From NCBI GenBank assembly GCA_040414495.1, contig JBEDUI010000052.1, positions 1 to 37,664 on the forward strand: DNA of 37,664 bases. The letters run 5' to 3'. This stretch comes from DATAVB01 sp040414495 (lineage in GTDB: Bacteria; Actinomycetota; Actinomycetes; Mycobacteriales; QHCD01). The position numbers and the translations under genes are program-made. Of the stretch, positions 27,394-35,646 are shown piece after piece. The notes below the pieces were generated by a model. It saw only the letters and a list, made by a program, of their open reading frames with translations. It ran no database searches and was not told the origin of the DNA. Numbering within the stretch: the stretch's first letter is position 1; each line of letters starts with the position of its first letter.

Positions 27394-27421
27394 AAGGCAT
27401 CCCCCAACGGCAGGAGGGACG

Positions 27422-28822
27422 ATGTCGCAGCACCGTTTTGGTCCGGTCACCGCCCGCTCGATCACCCGCCGCAATGCACTCGCAGCGCTCGGGATGATTG
27501 GCGCGGGCACACTGGCACTGCCCGGATGCACGTTCACCAAAGGCACCGCCCCGATTTCGACCAATGGGTTGGCCAAGAAACCCGCTCCCGGTCGAAAGAC
27601 AAACATTGCGTTCTACAGTTTGTGGGGCGGACCGACCGGCCAGGGTCTGGTAAATCTGGCCAAGAAGTACGAGTCAATCCAGTCCGAGGTCGGCGTGCGG
27701 ATCACGTACGCGCCGGCGACCGGAATCGGCGTGCAGCAAAAGCTGCAGGTGGCTATCGCATCCGGCGATCCGCCGGATGTCGCGCAGATCGTGCCGTACG
27801 AAACGCCGCAGTGGGCCGACCTCGGTCTCATGACCGATCTGACCCACTATCTGAAGCGCGATGGACTGTCCGAAAAGGACTTCATCAAGCCGGCGTGGCA
27901 CGACATGAACTACAAGGGCAAGGTCTGGCAGTTGCAATGGGACGCCGACCCGAACTTTCCGTTCTTCTGGAACAAGCAGCTGTTCGAGAAGTCCGGTCTG
28001 GACCCGGAGAAGCCGCCGCAGACGATCGACGAGGTTGACGAGTATTCGAAAAAGATTCTGAAACGCAGCGGCGGCAACGTCACCCAGATCGGGATGATCC
28101 CGTGGCAGACATATGGTTTCGCCAACTCCATGTTCACCTGGGGTTTCGCGTTCGGCGGCCGATTCTGGGATCCGGAGAAGCAGCGGGTCACCGCGGACGA
28201 CGAGTACGTGGTGAAAGCGCTGGAATGGATGACGAAATACGCCAAGAACGTCGGCGGCGCGGACAAGGTAACGGTGGCGCCACCGAGTCTGCAGCTCAAT
28301 CCATTTGCCACCGGCAACATCGGCATGTCGCCGATGGTGGCGACCGATTTCCTGAACATCCGGGCGGCCAAGAAGGACCTGAAGATCGGCGCCGGGCTGA
28401 TTCCGTACGCACCGCCGGGCGCGAAGAAGCCCGGAGTCGGCGCCTGGGTCGGCGGTTGGGCCGTCTTCATTCCCAACGGTTCGAAGAAGAAGGACGCGGC
28501 CTGGGATTTCATCAAATGGATGTCCACCGACGACGTGGGCACCGAAACCCAGTGGAAGAACGTGGGATTCCTACCGGCCGCGCACGGCAAGACGCTCGAG
28601 TCGGTCCGGACCGACCCGGAAATGAGCCCGTTCTACACGACCCTGTTCGCCACCGAAAATGTGCGGCCCAATATTCCGGTCGCCGATTTCTTCACCCAGT
28701 CGATGGAAACCGAGGTCTCCAAGGCGATCTACGGCCAGGCGAGTCCGTTGCAGGTGCTGCGCACGATCAACCATGACACCCAGCGCGAATTGAATCGTTT
28801 CCAGCGGGAGGTGCGAGGCTGA
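27422..28822 (+). CDS. Sugar ABC transporter substrate-binding lipoprotein
   Basis: Family 1 extracellular solute-binding protein, 466 residues. The N-terminus has a twin-arginine-like SITRRNALAALG, a hydrophobic stretch and the lipobox LPGC (cysteine near residue 36), so it is probably exported folded by Tat and lipid-anchored. The mature part shows typical binding-protein segments such as NIAFYSLWGG, VAIASGDPPDVAQIV and WGFAFGGRFWDPEK. Ligand unknown; family members bind oligosaccharides or related compounds. The ATG has AGGAGGG four bases upstream and its stop overlaps the first permease start by one base (TGATG). Confidence 0.92.
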   Translation: MSQHRFGPVTARSITRRNALAALGMIGAGTLALPGCTFTKGTAPISTNGLAKKPAPGRKTNIAFYSLWGGPTGQGLVNLAKKYESIQSEVGVRITYAPATGIGVQQKLQVAIASGDPPDVAQIVPYETPQWADLGLMTDLTHYLKRDGLSEKDFIKPAWHDMNYKGKVWQLQWDADPNFPFFWNKQLFEKSGLDPEKPPQTIDEVDEYSKKILKRSGGNVTQIGMIPWQTYGFANSMFTWGFAFGGRFWDPEKQRVTADDEYVVKALEWMTKYAKNVGGADKVTVAPPSLQLNPFATGNIGMSPMVATDFLNIRAAKKDLKIGAGLIPYAPPGAKKPGVGAWVGGWAVFIPNGSKKKDAAWDFIKWMSTDDVGTETQWKNVGFLPAAHGKTLESVRTDPEMSPFYTTLFATENVRPNIPVADFFTQSMETEVSKAIYGQASPLQVLRTINHDTQRELNRFQREVRG

Positions 28823-29775
28823 TGGCAACCACCACCGCGGGCACCGCCGTCGCCACCACGGCGCGGCGGCGGTTCCGCAGACCGCGCACAGCCAAGGCGA
28901 AGCGAGATTTGTTCTGGGGGCTGGTCTTCACCTCCCCCGCCATCATCGGACTGCTCTGGTTCACCGCGTATCCGATCCTGGCTTCGCTGTATTACAGCTT
29001 CACCAACTACACAATGGTCGGGCACAACACCCGCTGGATCGGGCTGACGAACTACCGCGACCTCATGCACGACCCGACGTGGTGGTCCTCGCTGTGGAAC
29101 ACGTTCTATATCGTCATTCTCTCGGTGCCGATCGGCATCATCGTGGCGGTCGTACTCGCGTTGCTGCTGAACATGCGGGTGCGCGGTCAATCCATATACC
29201 GGACCATTTTCTTTCTGCCCACCATTGTTCCGATCGTGGCCTCGGCCGTGGTCTGGTCCTATGTGTTCGACCCGCAGTACGGGGCATTCAACAATGTGCT
29301 GCACGCGATCGGGATCACCGGACCGGGCTGGCTGGCCGACCCGACGTGGGCCAAGCCGGCCCTGATCATCTTCGGCACCTGGGGTGTGGGCAACCTGATG
29401 GTCATCATGCTGGCCGGCCTGCAGGACGTGCCGCGCGAGTTGCATGAAGCGGCCGAAGTGGACGGTGCCGGGGTGCTGACCCGCTTCCGTACCGTCACGA
29501 TTCCGTTCCTGTCCCCGCACCTGCTGTTCGCTTTGGTGACCGGCCTTATCGCCGGCTTCCAGTACTTCACGCCGGTGTTCGTCTTAACCAGCGGTGCCGG
29601 CACACCAGCCGGTTCGACGCTGGTGGCCGGCCTTTATCTGTTCCAGAACGCATTCCAGTTCTTCAAGGTCGGCTACGCCAGCGCGATCGCCTGGTTGTTG
29701 TTCATCATGGTCGCGATCATCACCGCCTTGACATTCCGATTCGTCGGACGGCGTGTCTACTACGGAGGTGAGTAG
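28822..29775 (+). CDS. Sugar ABC transporter permease, MalF-like
   Basis: A 317-residue inner-membrane permease of the MalF/UgpA type with six predicted helices and a basic, disordered N-terminus (1-25). The EAA loop that docks the ATPase is visible as ELHEAAEVDGAGVLTRFRTV (about 204-223). The start overlaps the binding-protein stop by one base. It should form a heterodimer with the following permease. No specific sugar can be read from the sequence. Confidence 0.93.
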   Translation: MATTTAGTAVATTARRRFRRPRTAKAKRDLFWGLVFTSPAIIGLLWFTAYPILASLYYSFTNYTMVGHNTRWIGLTNYRDLMHDPTWWSSLWNTFYIVILSVPIGIIVAVVLALLLNMRVRGQSIYRTIFFLPTIVPIVASAVVWSYVFDPQYGAFNNVLHAIGITGPGWLADPTWAKPALIIFGTWGVGNLMVIMLAGLQDVPRELHEAAEVDGAGVLTRFRTVTIPFLSPHLLFALVTGLIAGFQYFTPVFVLTSGAGTPAGSTLVAGLYLFQNAFQFFKVGYASAIAWLLFIMVAIITALTFRFVGRRVYYGGE

Positions 29776-29778
29776 CGA

Positions 29779-30675
29779 ATGGTTGCCGCCAACCCCACAA
29801 CGGTCGCCGCACCGCAGGCCAGCCGGCTGCCGAGCAAGCGCGCCCCACTCTGGCCGCGGATTGCCGAAAAGATAGTCGCGCACGCGGTGCTGATCGTGCT
29901 CAGCATCGTATTTATCGTGCCGTTCTTCTGGATGGTGACCGGCTCACTGAAGAATGCCGACGAGCTGAATTCGTTCCCGGCAGTGTGGTTTCCGCACGAC
30001 CTGACGTTCGAGAACTACATCTACGGTCTGCGGGTATTTCCATTCGCCCGGTATTTCGGCAACACGCTTTTGATCTGCGTGCTGTCGATGTTGGGCGCGG
30101 CGCTGTCCAGCTCGTTCATCGCGTACGGGTTGGCCCGCATCGACTGGCCCTTCCGCAAGCCGCTTTTCGTGTTGATCCTGTCCACCACAATGGTGCCGTT
30201 CTACGTGACGATGGTGCCGCTGTTCCAGCTGTTCCGCGCGATGGGCTGGACCAACACGTACGCACCGCTGATCGTGCCGACATTCTTCGGCGTGCCGTTG
30301 TACGTATTCCTGCTGCGTCAGTTCTTCATGAGCATTCCTCGTGATCTATCCGATGCGGCACGGATCGACGGCGCCAACGAGTTGGTCATCTACGCCCGGA
30401 TCATCCTGCCACTGGCCAAGCCTGCGCTGGCGGCCGTCGCCCTGTTCCAGTTCCTCACATCCTGGAGCGATTTGCTCGGACCGCTGATCTATCTGTCCAA
30501 CTCGGACGATTACACCCTGTCCCTGGGACTGACCTTCTATCGAAGCCAGTACGCAACTCAGTTCGGCCCGTTGATGGCAGCCAGCACGGTGATCGTCATT
30601 CCGGTGATCATTGTGTTCTTCTTCGCGCAACGGACCTTTATCCAGGGCATCACGCTGACCGGGGTCAAGGGGTAA
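29779..30675 (+). CDS. Sugar ABC transporter permease, MalG-like
   Basis: A 298-residue permease of the MalG/UgpE type with six predicted helices; the EAA loop is seen as DLSDAARIDGANELVIYARI (about 187-206). It begins three bases after the MalF-like gene. No ATPase gene, glycosidase or regulator follows; many actinobacterial sugar importers share a single MsmK-type ATPase encoded elsewhere, which is the likely explanation here. Confidence 0.93.
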   Translation: MVAANPTTVAAPQASRLPSKRAPLWPRIAEKIVAHAVLIVLSIVFIVPFFWMVTGSLKNADELNSFPAVWFPHDLTFENYIYGLRVFPFARYFGNTLLICVLSMLGAALSSSFIAYGLARIDWPFRKPLFVLILSTTMVPFYVTMVPLFQLFRAMGWTNTYAPLIVPTFFGVPLYVFLLRQFFMSIPRDLSDAARIDGANELVIYARIILPLAKPALAAVALFQFLTSWSDLLGPLIYLSNSDDYTLSLGLTFYRSQYATQFGPLMAASTVIVIPVIIVFFFAQRTFIQGITLTGVKG

Positions 30676-30683
30676 CTGTCCGA

Positions 30684-30710
30684 GTTCACCAGTGTTCACC
30701 AGTGTTCACC
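30684..30710. repeat. Three GTTCACC motifs at 10-bp spacing
   Basis: GTTCACC begins at 30684, 30694 and 30704, one helical turn apart, just after the permease stop and 190 bp before the EF-G-like gene. Such phasing could be a protein-binding site or simple slippage of a 10-mer. Confidence 0.6.
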
Positions 30711-30801
30711 GGCGGCGGCTGATTAGTTGTCGGCCAGGTATCAACGCCGGCTACTGCCTTCATCAGCTAAGAAACGGGCTCGGGTTGCCGGCACCCCTTG
30801 C

Positions 30802-30826
30802 TTCGACACGGCTGTTGGGTGTCGAA
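30802..30826. other. 8-bp hairpin in the leader of the EF-G-like gene
   Basis: TTCGACAC (30802-30809) and GTGTCGAA (30819-30826) form a perfect stem with a nine-base loop, about 75 bases before the EF-G-like start. No U-run follows. It could be a terminator of the sugar operon or a leader structure. Confidence 0.4.
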
Positions 30827-30899
30827 TCGCAAAACAGGATGTGACGACTCGGAACTGAACTGGGTCGTACATGGGGGCTGGGTCGCGGGAGGCGCTGAC

Positions 30900-33047
30900 A
30901 TGTCCGCAAAAAGCTCAGGGGGGCCGGCAAAAGGCACAGATCGCGGCGCGGGGTTAGCTGACCCCGCCGAACGTCCGGAGAAGATCCGGAATGTCGCGGT
31001 CGTGGGACATTCTGGTTCCGGGAAGACGACGTTGGTCGAGGCGCTACTGGCCGCGACCGAAACAATCAGCCGACCTGGGTCGGTGACCGAGGGCACGACG
31101 GTCTGTGACTCCGATCCGGCTGAGGTGCGCCAGCAACGTTCGGTGGCGCTCTCGGTCGCGCCGTTCGAGCATGACGATGTAAAGGTCAACCTGCTCGACA
31201 CGCCTGGCTACGCCGACTTCACTGGCGAGTTGCGGGCCGGGTTGCGGGCCGCCGACGCGGCGCTGTTCGTGGTGTCGGCGATCGATGGCATGGACACCGC
31301 GACGGTCGCGCTCTGGGAGGAGTGCGCGGCCGTCCGAATGCCGCGGGCGGTCGTGGTGACCAAGTTGGACCATCAACGGGCTAACTTCGATGAAGCGGTC
31401 TCGGTGTGTCAGCGGGAGTTCGGCAACGGCGTACTCCCGCTCTACATGCCGGTGCCCGACGGCGTGATCGGTCTGCTGTCGCGGACTCTGTCGGACTACT
31501 CCAATGGATATCCGCCGGTCGAGCGGGAACCTGATGAGGGCCAACGGCAGTTGATCGAGGACGCGCGGAACACCCTGATCGAGGGAATTATCGCCGAGAG
31601 CGAAGACGAAACCCTGATGGACCGCTATCTGGGCGGCGAGGAGATTGACCTGGAAATCCTTGTCGACGATCTGGAAACGGCGGTGTCCCGAGGTTCGTTC
31701 TTCCCGGTACTGGCCTGTTCGGCGCTGACCGGGCTGGGGCTGGCCGAATTGATGGAGGTGCTCACCAGCGCCTTTCCTTCGCCATTGGAGCGGGATCTGC
31801 CCGCGGTCAGCGGAATTGATGGCGCGGTTACGGACGGACTCACCTCAGATCCGGCCGGCCCGCTGGTGGCGGAAATCGTGCGCACCACCGCGGACGCTTA
31901 CGTCGGGCGGGTGTCGCTGGTCCGGGTGTTCTCCGGGACCTTGCGGCAGGAGGTGCCGATCCACGTCTGCGGGCACGGCCTGGCCGACCGCGGGCACGCC
32001 GATCACGACGCCGACGAGCGCGCCGGTCATCTGCACGCGCCGCTGGGTTCGACGTTGCGCCCGATCGACCACTGTGTGGCCGGCGATATCTGCGCGATCA
32101 CCAAGCTCGCGTCGGCCGAAACCGGGGACACACTGTCCGATAAGGACAATCCACTGTTGATTGCCGCGTGGGACATGCCCGAACCGCTGCTTCCCGTTGC
32201 GGTACAGGCGAAATCGCGCGGCGACGAGGATGCGCTGGCCAAAGGCCTGGGCAAGTTGATCGCCGGCGACCCGACCCTGCGGTTGGAGCGAAATCCAGAA
32301 ACGCACCAGCTCATCCTGTGGTGCATGGGCGAGGCGCACGCCGACGTGCTGCTGGACCGATTGCGGGAGCAGGGCGTTGGGCTGGAGACCGTTCCGGTCA
32401 TTACGCCGCTGCGCGAGACGTTCACGAGCAAGGCGACCGGCAATGGCCGGCACGTGAAACAGTCCGGTGGGCACGGCCAATATGCGGTATGCCAAATCGA
32501 GGTCGAGCCGCTGGAACGGGGCGCCGGATTTGAATTCGTCGACAAAATCGTGGGCGCGGCAATTCCCGGCCAATTCGTTCCGTCCGTGGAGAAAGGAATT
32601 CGCGCGCAAATGCAGCGCGGTGTATCGGCCGGATTCCCGATGGTCGATATTCGCGTGACCTTGGTTGATGGAAAGGCGCACAGCGTCGATTCCTCGGACG
32701 CGGCGTTCCAGGTGGCCGGTGGGCTGGCGTTGAAGGACGCGGCCAGTTCGGCCCGGATCGCGCTGTTGGAGCCGGTGGCCGAGGTCAACGTGACCGTGCC
32801 GGACGACTACGTCGGCGCGGTGATGAGCGATCTGTCGACCAGGCGCGGACGGGTCACCGGGACGCAGTCGGTCGGCGGGGAACGGTCCGAGGTCAACGCC
32901 GAGGTGCCCGAGATGGAGTTGCTGCGGTACGCGGTCGACCTACGGGCGCTCTCGGCCGGGACCGGTCGGTTCAGCCGCCGGTACCTGCGGCACGAGCCGA
33001 TGCCCGAGAACGCCGCCTCGAAGTCCCTGGCCGCCGCGTCGACCTAA
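30900..33047 (+). CDS. fusA2: EF-G-like translational GTPase (FusA2 type)
   Basis: A 715-residue EF-G paralogue with the full five-domain plan. G1 is GHSGSGKTTL (36-45), G3 is DTPGY (100-104) and G4 is TKLD (154-157). The usual EF-G sequence is DTPGH and NKxD, so the catalytic His is Tyr here and the G4 Asn is Thr. Domain II holds a His/Asp-rich stretch (ADRGHADHDADERAGHLH) that could bind metal but also occurs in relatives such as M. tuberculosis FusA2 (Rv0120c). The C-terminal domains IV and V are present (HGQYAVCQIEVEPL; FQVAGGLALKDA). The ATG at 30900 has GGGAGG eight bases upstream and is preferred over an in-frame start at 30798. Ribosomal function of this subgroup is unsettled. Confidence 0.88.
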   Translation: MSAKSSGGPAKGTDRGAGLADPAERPEKIRNVAVVGHSGSGKTTLVEALLAATETISRPGSVTEGTTVCDSDPAEVRQQRSVALSVAPFEHDDVKVNLLDTPGYADFTGELRAGLRAADAALFVVSAIDGMDTATVALWEECAAVRMPRAVVVTKLDHQRANFDEAVSVCQREFGNGVLPLYMPVPDGVIGLLSRTLSDYSNGYPPVEREPDEGQRQLIEDARNTLIEGIIAESEDETLMDRYLGGEEIDLEILVDDLETAVSRGSFFPVLACSALTGLGLAELMEVLTSAFPSPLERDLPAVSGIDGAVTDGLTSDPAGPLVAEIVRTTADAYVGRVSLVRVFSGTLRQEVPIHVCGHGLADRGHADHDADERAGHLHAPLGSTLRPIDHCVAGDICAITKLASAETGDTLSDKDNPLLIAAWDMPEPLLPVAVQAKSRGDEDALAKGLGKLIAGDPTLRLERNPETHQLILWCMGEAHADVLLDRLREQGVGLETVPVITPLRETFTSKATGNGRHVKQSGGHGQYAVCQIEVEPLERGAGFEFVDKIVGAAIPGQFVPSVEKGIRAQMQRGVSAGFPMVDIRVTLVDGKAHSVDSSDAAFQVAGGLALKDAASSARIALLEPVAEVNVTVPDDYVGAVMSDLSTRRGRVTGTQSVGGERSEVNAEVPEMELLRYAVDLRALSAGTGRFSRRYLRHEPMPENAASKSLAAAST

Positions 33048-33588
33048 GGCCTGGCTGTCGGAGCCGCCGCCCCGTCGAAGCCGCAGTCCACATCGGACCG
33101 CGACGCCGTCGTAGCCGCAGCTCCCGACTTCTGTTTGCCGTACCGGCCCGCCAGCCCAAGCCCCCCGGCGGGCCTTCCGATAATGGACAGCCTCACGTCC
33201 TGTGCCACTGCTTCACAACGCCGGAGCCGACGCACAGCACCCTGCCAACGCGGCTGCGCCGAGAGTCCCGACCCATCACTGCGCGGCCTATGTCTCTGCT
33301 CCGAGGGATGGAGCAGAGACACACACGGCTGGCCGGACAACCCCGTTCCGCAGCTCCGGCCCGCTTGTTCCGGCCCCGGCGCAATGCGCTCCGCAGTCCC
33401 CAGCCTGCTTCGTCCCGCGCCCGCTTGGTCCCGGGCCGCTTGAGCTGGTCCCGCTTGCGCCGGCCGGCGATCCGGTCGAACGATCCGCTCCCGTTATCGA
33501 GCCGCCACAAGTTCAGAACGGGCCGCCGGGGTCGGCGTCGACCACAGCCGCCAGCCGCGGATCAGGACATAGCTCGCGATCAGATGAC
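33048..33588. other. Gene-free stretch between the EF-G-like and TetR genes
   Basis: About 540 bp with no supportable gene. Open frames across it lack codon bias and family resemblance. It contains one palindrome (33286-33328) and, at about 33360-33470, a low-complexity run with recurring CCGCTTG and GGTCCC motifs. TAGCTC (33570-33575) and nearby bases may be part of a promoter for the TetR gene, but this is weak. Confidence 0.6.
33286..33328. repeat. Palindromic repeat, family B copy 2
   Basis: A perfect 12-bp inverted repeat (33291-33302 with 33310-33321) with a seven-base loop, core TGTCTCTGCTCC. It has the same length and axis as the element at 9471-9513; two stem pairs differ in a compensated way (A-T to T-A and T-A to C-G). 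Confidence 0.85.
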
Positions 33589-34182
33589 GTGACCAAGACG
33601 AGACCGGGTGGCCGCAGCGCGCGGGTACGGGCCGCGGTGCTGGGGGCGGCATTCGACGAGCTGGTCGAGGTCGGGTACGGCCGGCTCAGCATGGAGTCGG
33701 TGGCGCACCGCGCCGAGGTCCATAAGACGACGATCTATCGCAATTGGCGCAGCCGCGAGGAGCTGATCGCGGCGGCGGTGCTGGAGAAGACCGCGAGCGA
33801 TGTGCCGATGCCCGACACCGGCTGCGTCGCCGACGACCTGCACCTCGTCACCCAGGCGATTGTCGCGAACCTCGCCTCCCCCGACAGCGAGCGGTTGGTC
33901 CGGACGTTCGTGAGCGAGGCGCACTCTATGCCCGAAATCCGGGAGGCCGGACGAGCGTTCTGGGCCGAGCGGTTCCGGTTGGTCGCCGACGTCGTCAGAC
34001 GCGGCGTTGAACGGGGCGAATTACCACCCGACACCGATCCGGAATTCCTGGTCGAGGCGATCGTCGCCCCGCTGTATTTGCGGCTATTGGTCACCGACCG
34101 GCTCATTTCCGCGGAGTACGCCGAGCGGGTGGTCAAGTCAGTCCTCAGTGGACACTGGCCGCTTAGGAATTCCACTCGCTGA
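33589..34182 (+). CDS. TetR family transcriptional regulator
   Basis: A 197-residue regulator with an N-terminal TetR DNA-binding domain (about 10-60; VRAAVLGAAFDELVEVGYGRL, then SMESVAHRAEVHKTTIYRNW, the recognition helix region) and a C-terminal ligand domain resembling the TetR_C group with RAFWAERFRLVADVVRRGVERGE. The ligand and targets are unknown. The GTG at 33589 is chosen as the domain start; the open frame reaches 33202 but that extension lacks regulator-like sequence. No good Shine-Dalgarno is seen. It runs tail to tail with the kinase-like gene, overlapping it by 20 bases. Confidence 0.85.
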   Translation: MTKTRPGGRSARVRAAVLGAAFDELVEVGYGRLSMESVAHRAEVHKTTIYRNWRSREELIAAAVLEKTASDVPMPDTGCVADDLHLVTQAIVANLASPDSERLVRTFVSEAHSMPEIREAGRAFWAERFRLVADVVRRGVERGELPPDTDPEFLVEAIVAPLYLRLLVTDRLISAEYAERVVKSVLSGHWPLRNSTR

Positions 34183-35044
34183 TCAATTCAATCAGCCGCT
34201 GAACGGTCCGCTCCTGCTCGTCGCGGGAATGGTAGTGCGCGTATTCCGGCCAGCCGAACAGCACAATCCCCAGCTCCGCGGCCAGAACCGCGCGCCCGAA
34301 ACGCCGCACATCAAGGCCGCGGGAACGCGCGTACAGCTCGATCATCTCCGCCCGTGGCGGATCGGCACTGTCCGAATGCGCCCGACTGAGCAGAAAGGCC
34401 AGATCGGCGGCCGGCGGGCCGATCCCGGTCACCTGCCAGTCTGTCCACACCAGATCGCCGCCGTCACACAGCAGGTTGTCCACGTGGCAATCGCCGTGCA
34501 CAAAGGAATCCGGGATATCGGCCAGGGCCGGCCGCAGCGGCGCGGTGAGCACCGAATCAACCACACCAGCGGCATCCGTTCCAGACCAGAAATCTCGCGC
34601 CATCGACACCGCTGGTTCATCGAGCACAGAAACCACCCACGAGATATGCGTCCACGGCTGACCTACCGGCAGCGGCATCGAATGCAGCGCCGCCAATTGC
34701 CGCGTCACCTCGAGAAATTCGGCTCGCTGCCAGTCCCGGGCCGGTGCGCTCGGCGTATGAGCCGACAGCAGAATCGCCGTGAACTCGCCGTTGTCGCGAT
34801 GACCCAGCAACGTCGGCGTTCGCACCGGAACATCGTTCGCCAACGTTTGGTAAAAGGTGAGCTCGCGGCGGGCGATCCGCCGGTGGTCATCGGCGGCGGT
34901 AACCTTCAACACCGCGTCGTGGCCGTCGAAGCGGACCCGATAAACCCCGGATTGCGACATCGAACCGGCCAGCGGGACCGGAGCCACGCCCGTATCCACG
35001 CCCACAGCCGCCAGCGCGCGCACCAGCACGCGCTCGGCCACCAC
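34163..35044 (-). CDS. Aminoglycoside-phosphotransferase-like kinase
   Basis: A 293-residue member of the APH/choline kinase superfamily. Visible residues: the ATP-binding lysine in AVLKV (K47), E61, the catalytic loop FVHGDCHVDNLL (D185, N190) and the metal-binding D202 in WTDWQ. The substrate cannot be read; families with this fold phosphorylate aminoglycosides, homoserine, sugars and other alcohols, so drug resistance should not be assumed. The GTG start overlaps the HIT gene stop by one base (TAGTG), so it is the third gene of a thrS-HIT-kinase operon. Its 3' end overlaps the convergent TetR gene by 20 bases. Confidence 0.88.
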   Translation of the reverse strand: MVAERVLVRALAAVGVDTGVAPVPLAGSMSQSGVYRVRFDGHDAVLKVTAADDHRRIARRELTFYQTLANDVPVRTPTLLGHRDNGEFTAILLSAHTPSAPARDWQRAEFLEVTRQLAALHSMPLPVGQPWTHISWVVSVLDEPAVSMARDFWSGTDAAGVVDSVLTAPLRPALADIPDSFVHGDCHVDNLLCDGGDLVWTDWQVTGIGPPAADLAFLLSRAHSDSADPPRAEMIELYARSRGLDVRRFGRAVLAAELGIVLFGWPEYAHYHSRDEQERTVQRLIELISEWNS

Positions 35045-35646
35045 TATTCCGGGACCCGATCAGAAGAACCGGACGTCTCAGCGACCCACGCTTGCGCCAA
35101 CAACGTCCTGGTGTCGGCCAGCAGCTCGGGCAGTACCCGGGTCCGGGCGATGATCGGCATGAAGTTCGTGTCGCCGCCCCACCGCGGCACCACATGCTGG
35201 TGCAGGTGCGCGGCGATGCCGGCGCCGGCGACGCTCCCCTGGTTCATCCCGATGTTGAAGCCGTGCGCCCCACTGGCCCGGCGGATCGACCGCATCGCCA
35301 ATTGCGTGAACGCCGCCAATTCGCCGTATTCCTCCGGCGTGAGCGCCGTGTAATCCGCGACGTGCCGGTAGGGCACGACCATCAGATGGCCCGAGTTATA
35401 TGGGAACAGATTCAGCACCGCGTAGACCAACTGGCCCCGCGCGATGATCAGACTGTCCACATCGGACTGACTCGGCGCCCGGCAGAACGGGCATTCGGCC
35501 GGGTGATCGGGATCGGCGGCCGGTTTGCCCTCGCCGCGGATGTACGCCATCCGGTGCGGTGTCCACAGTCGACCGAACGGGTCGGTCATATCGGCCAGCT
35601 CGAACTCGGCCGCGCCGGCATCACCAACCCGTTCCTGACCGGTCAC
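35044..35646 (-). CDS. HIT-family nucleotide phosphorylase/hydrolase
   Basis: A 200-residue histidine-triad protein. The triad is HLHQHVVP (H147, H149, H151), and a Cys pair CPFC (52-55) with a downstream His suggests the Ap4A phosphorylase-like branch with a zinc site. It likely acts on dinucleoside polyphosphates, which aminoacyl-tRNA synthetases produce; its coupling to thrS fits that. The ATG overlaps the thrS stop by four bases; an internal Met at 20 is a possible shorter start. Counterpart of Rv2613c. Confidence 0.92.
   Translation of the reverse strand: MTGQERVGDAGAAEFELADMTDPFGRLWTPHRMAYIRGEGKPAADPDHPAECPFCRAPSQSDVDSLIIARGQLVYAVLNLFPYNSGHLMVVPYRHVADYTALTPEEYGELAAFTQLAMRSIRRASGAHGFNIGMNQGSVAGAGIAAHLHQHVVPRWGGDTNFMPIIARTRVLPELLADTRTLLAQAWVAETSGSSDRVPE

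Noticed and set aside
26598..27407. N-terminal extension of the patA frame to 27407
   Set aside because: It covers pgsA in another frame. The acyltransferase homology begins at the ATG at 26597, which overlaps the pgsA stop.
33202..33588. N-terminal extension of the TetR regulator
   Set aside because: The added residues are Pro/Ala-rich, cross a palindromic repeat and do not resemble regulators; the DNA-binding domain begins just after GTG 33589.
34163..35044. Antibiotic-resistance gene
   Set aside because: The APH fold is shared by many metabolic kinases, and the gene is coupled to a housekeeping operon. The sequence does not show an aminoglycoside-specific subfamily.
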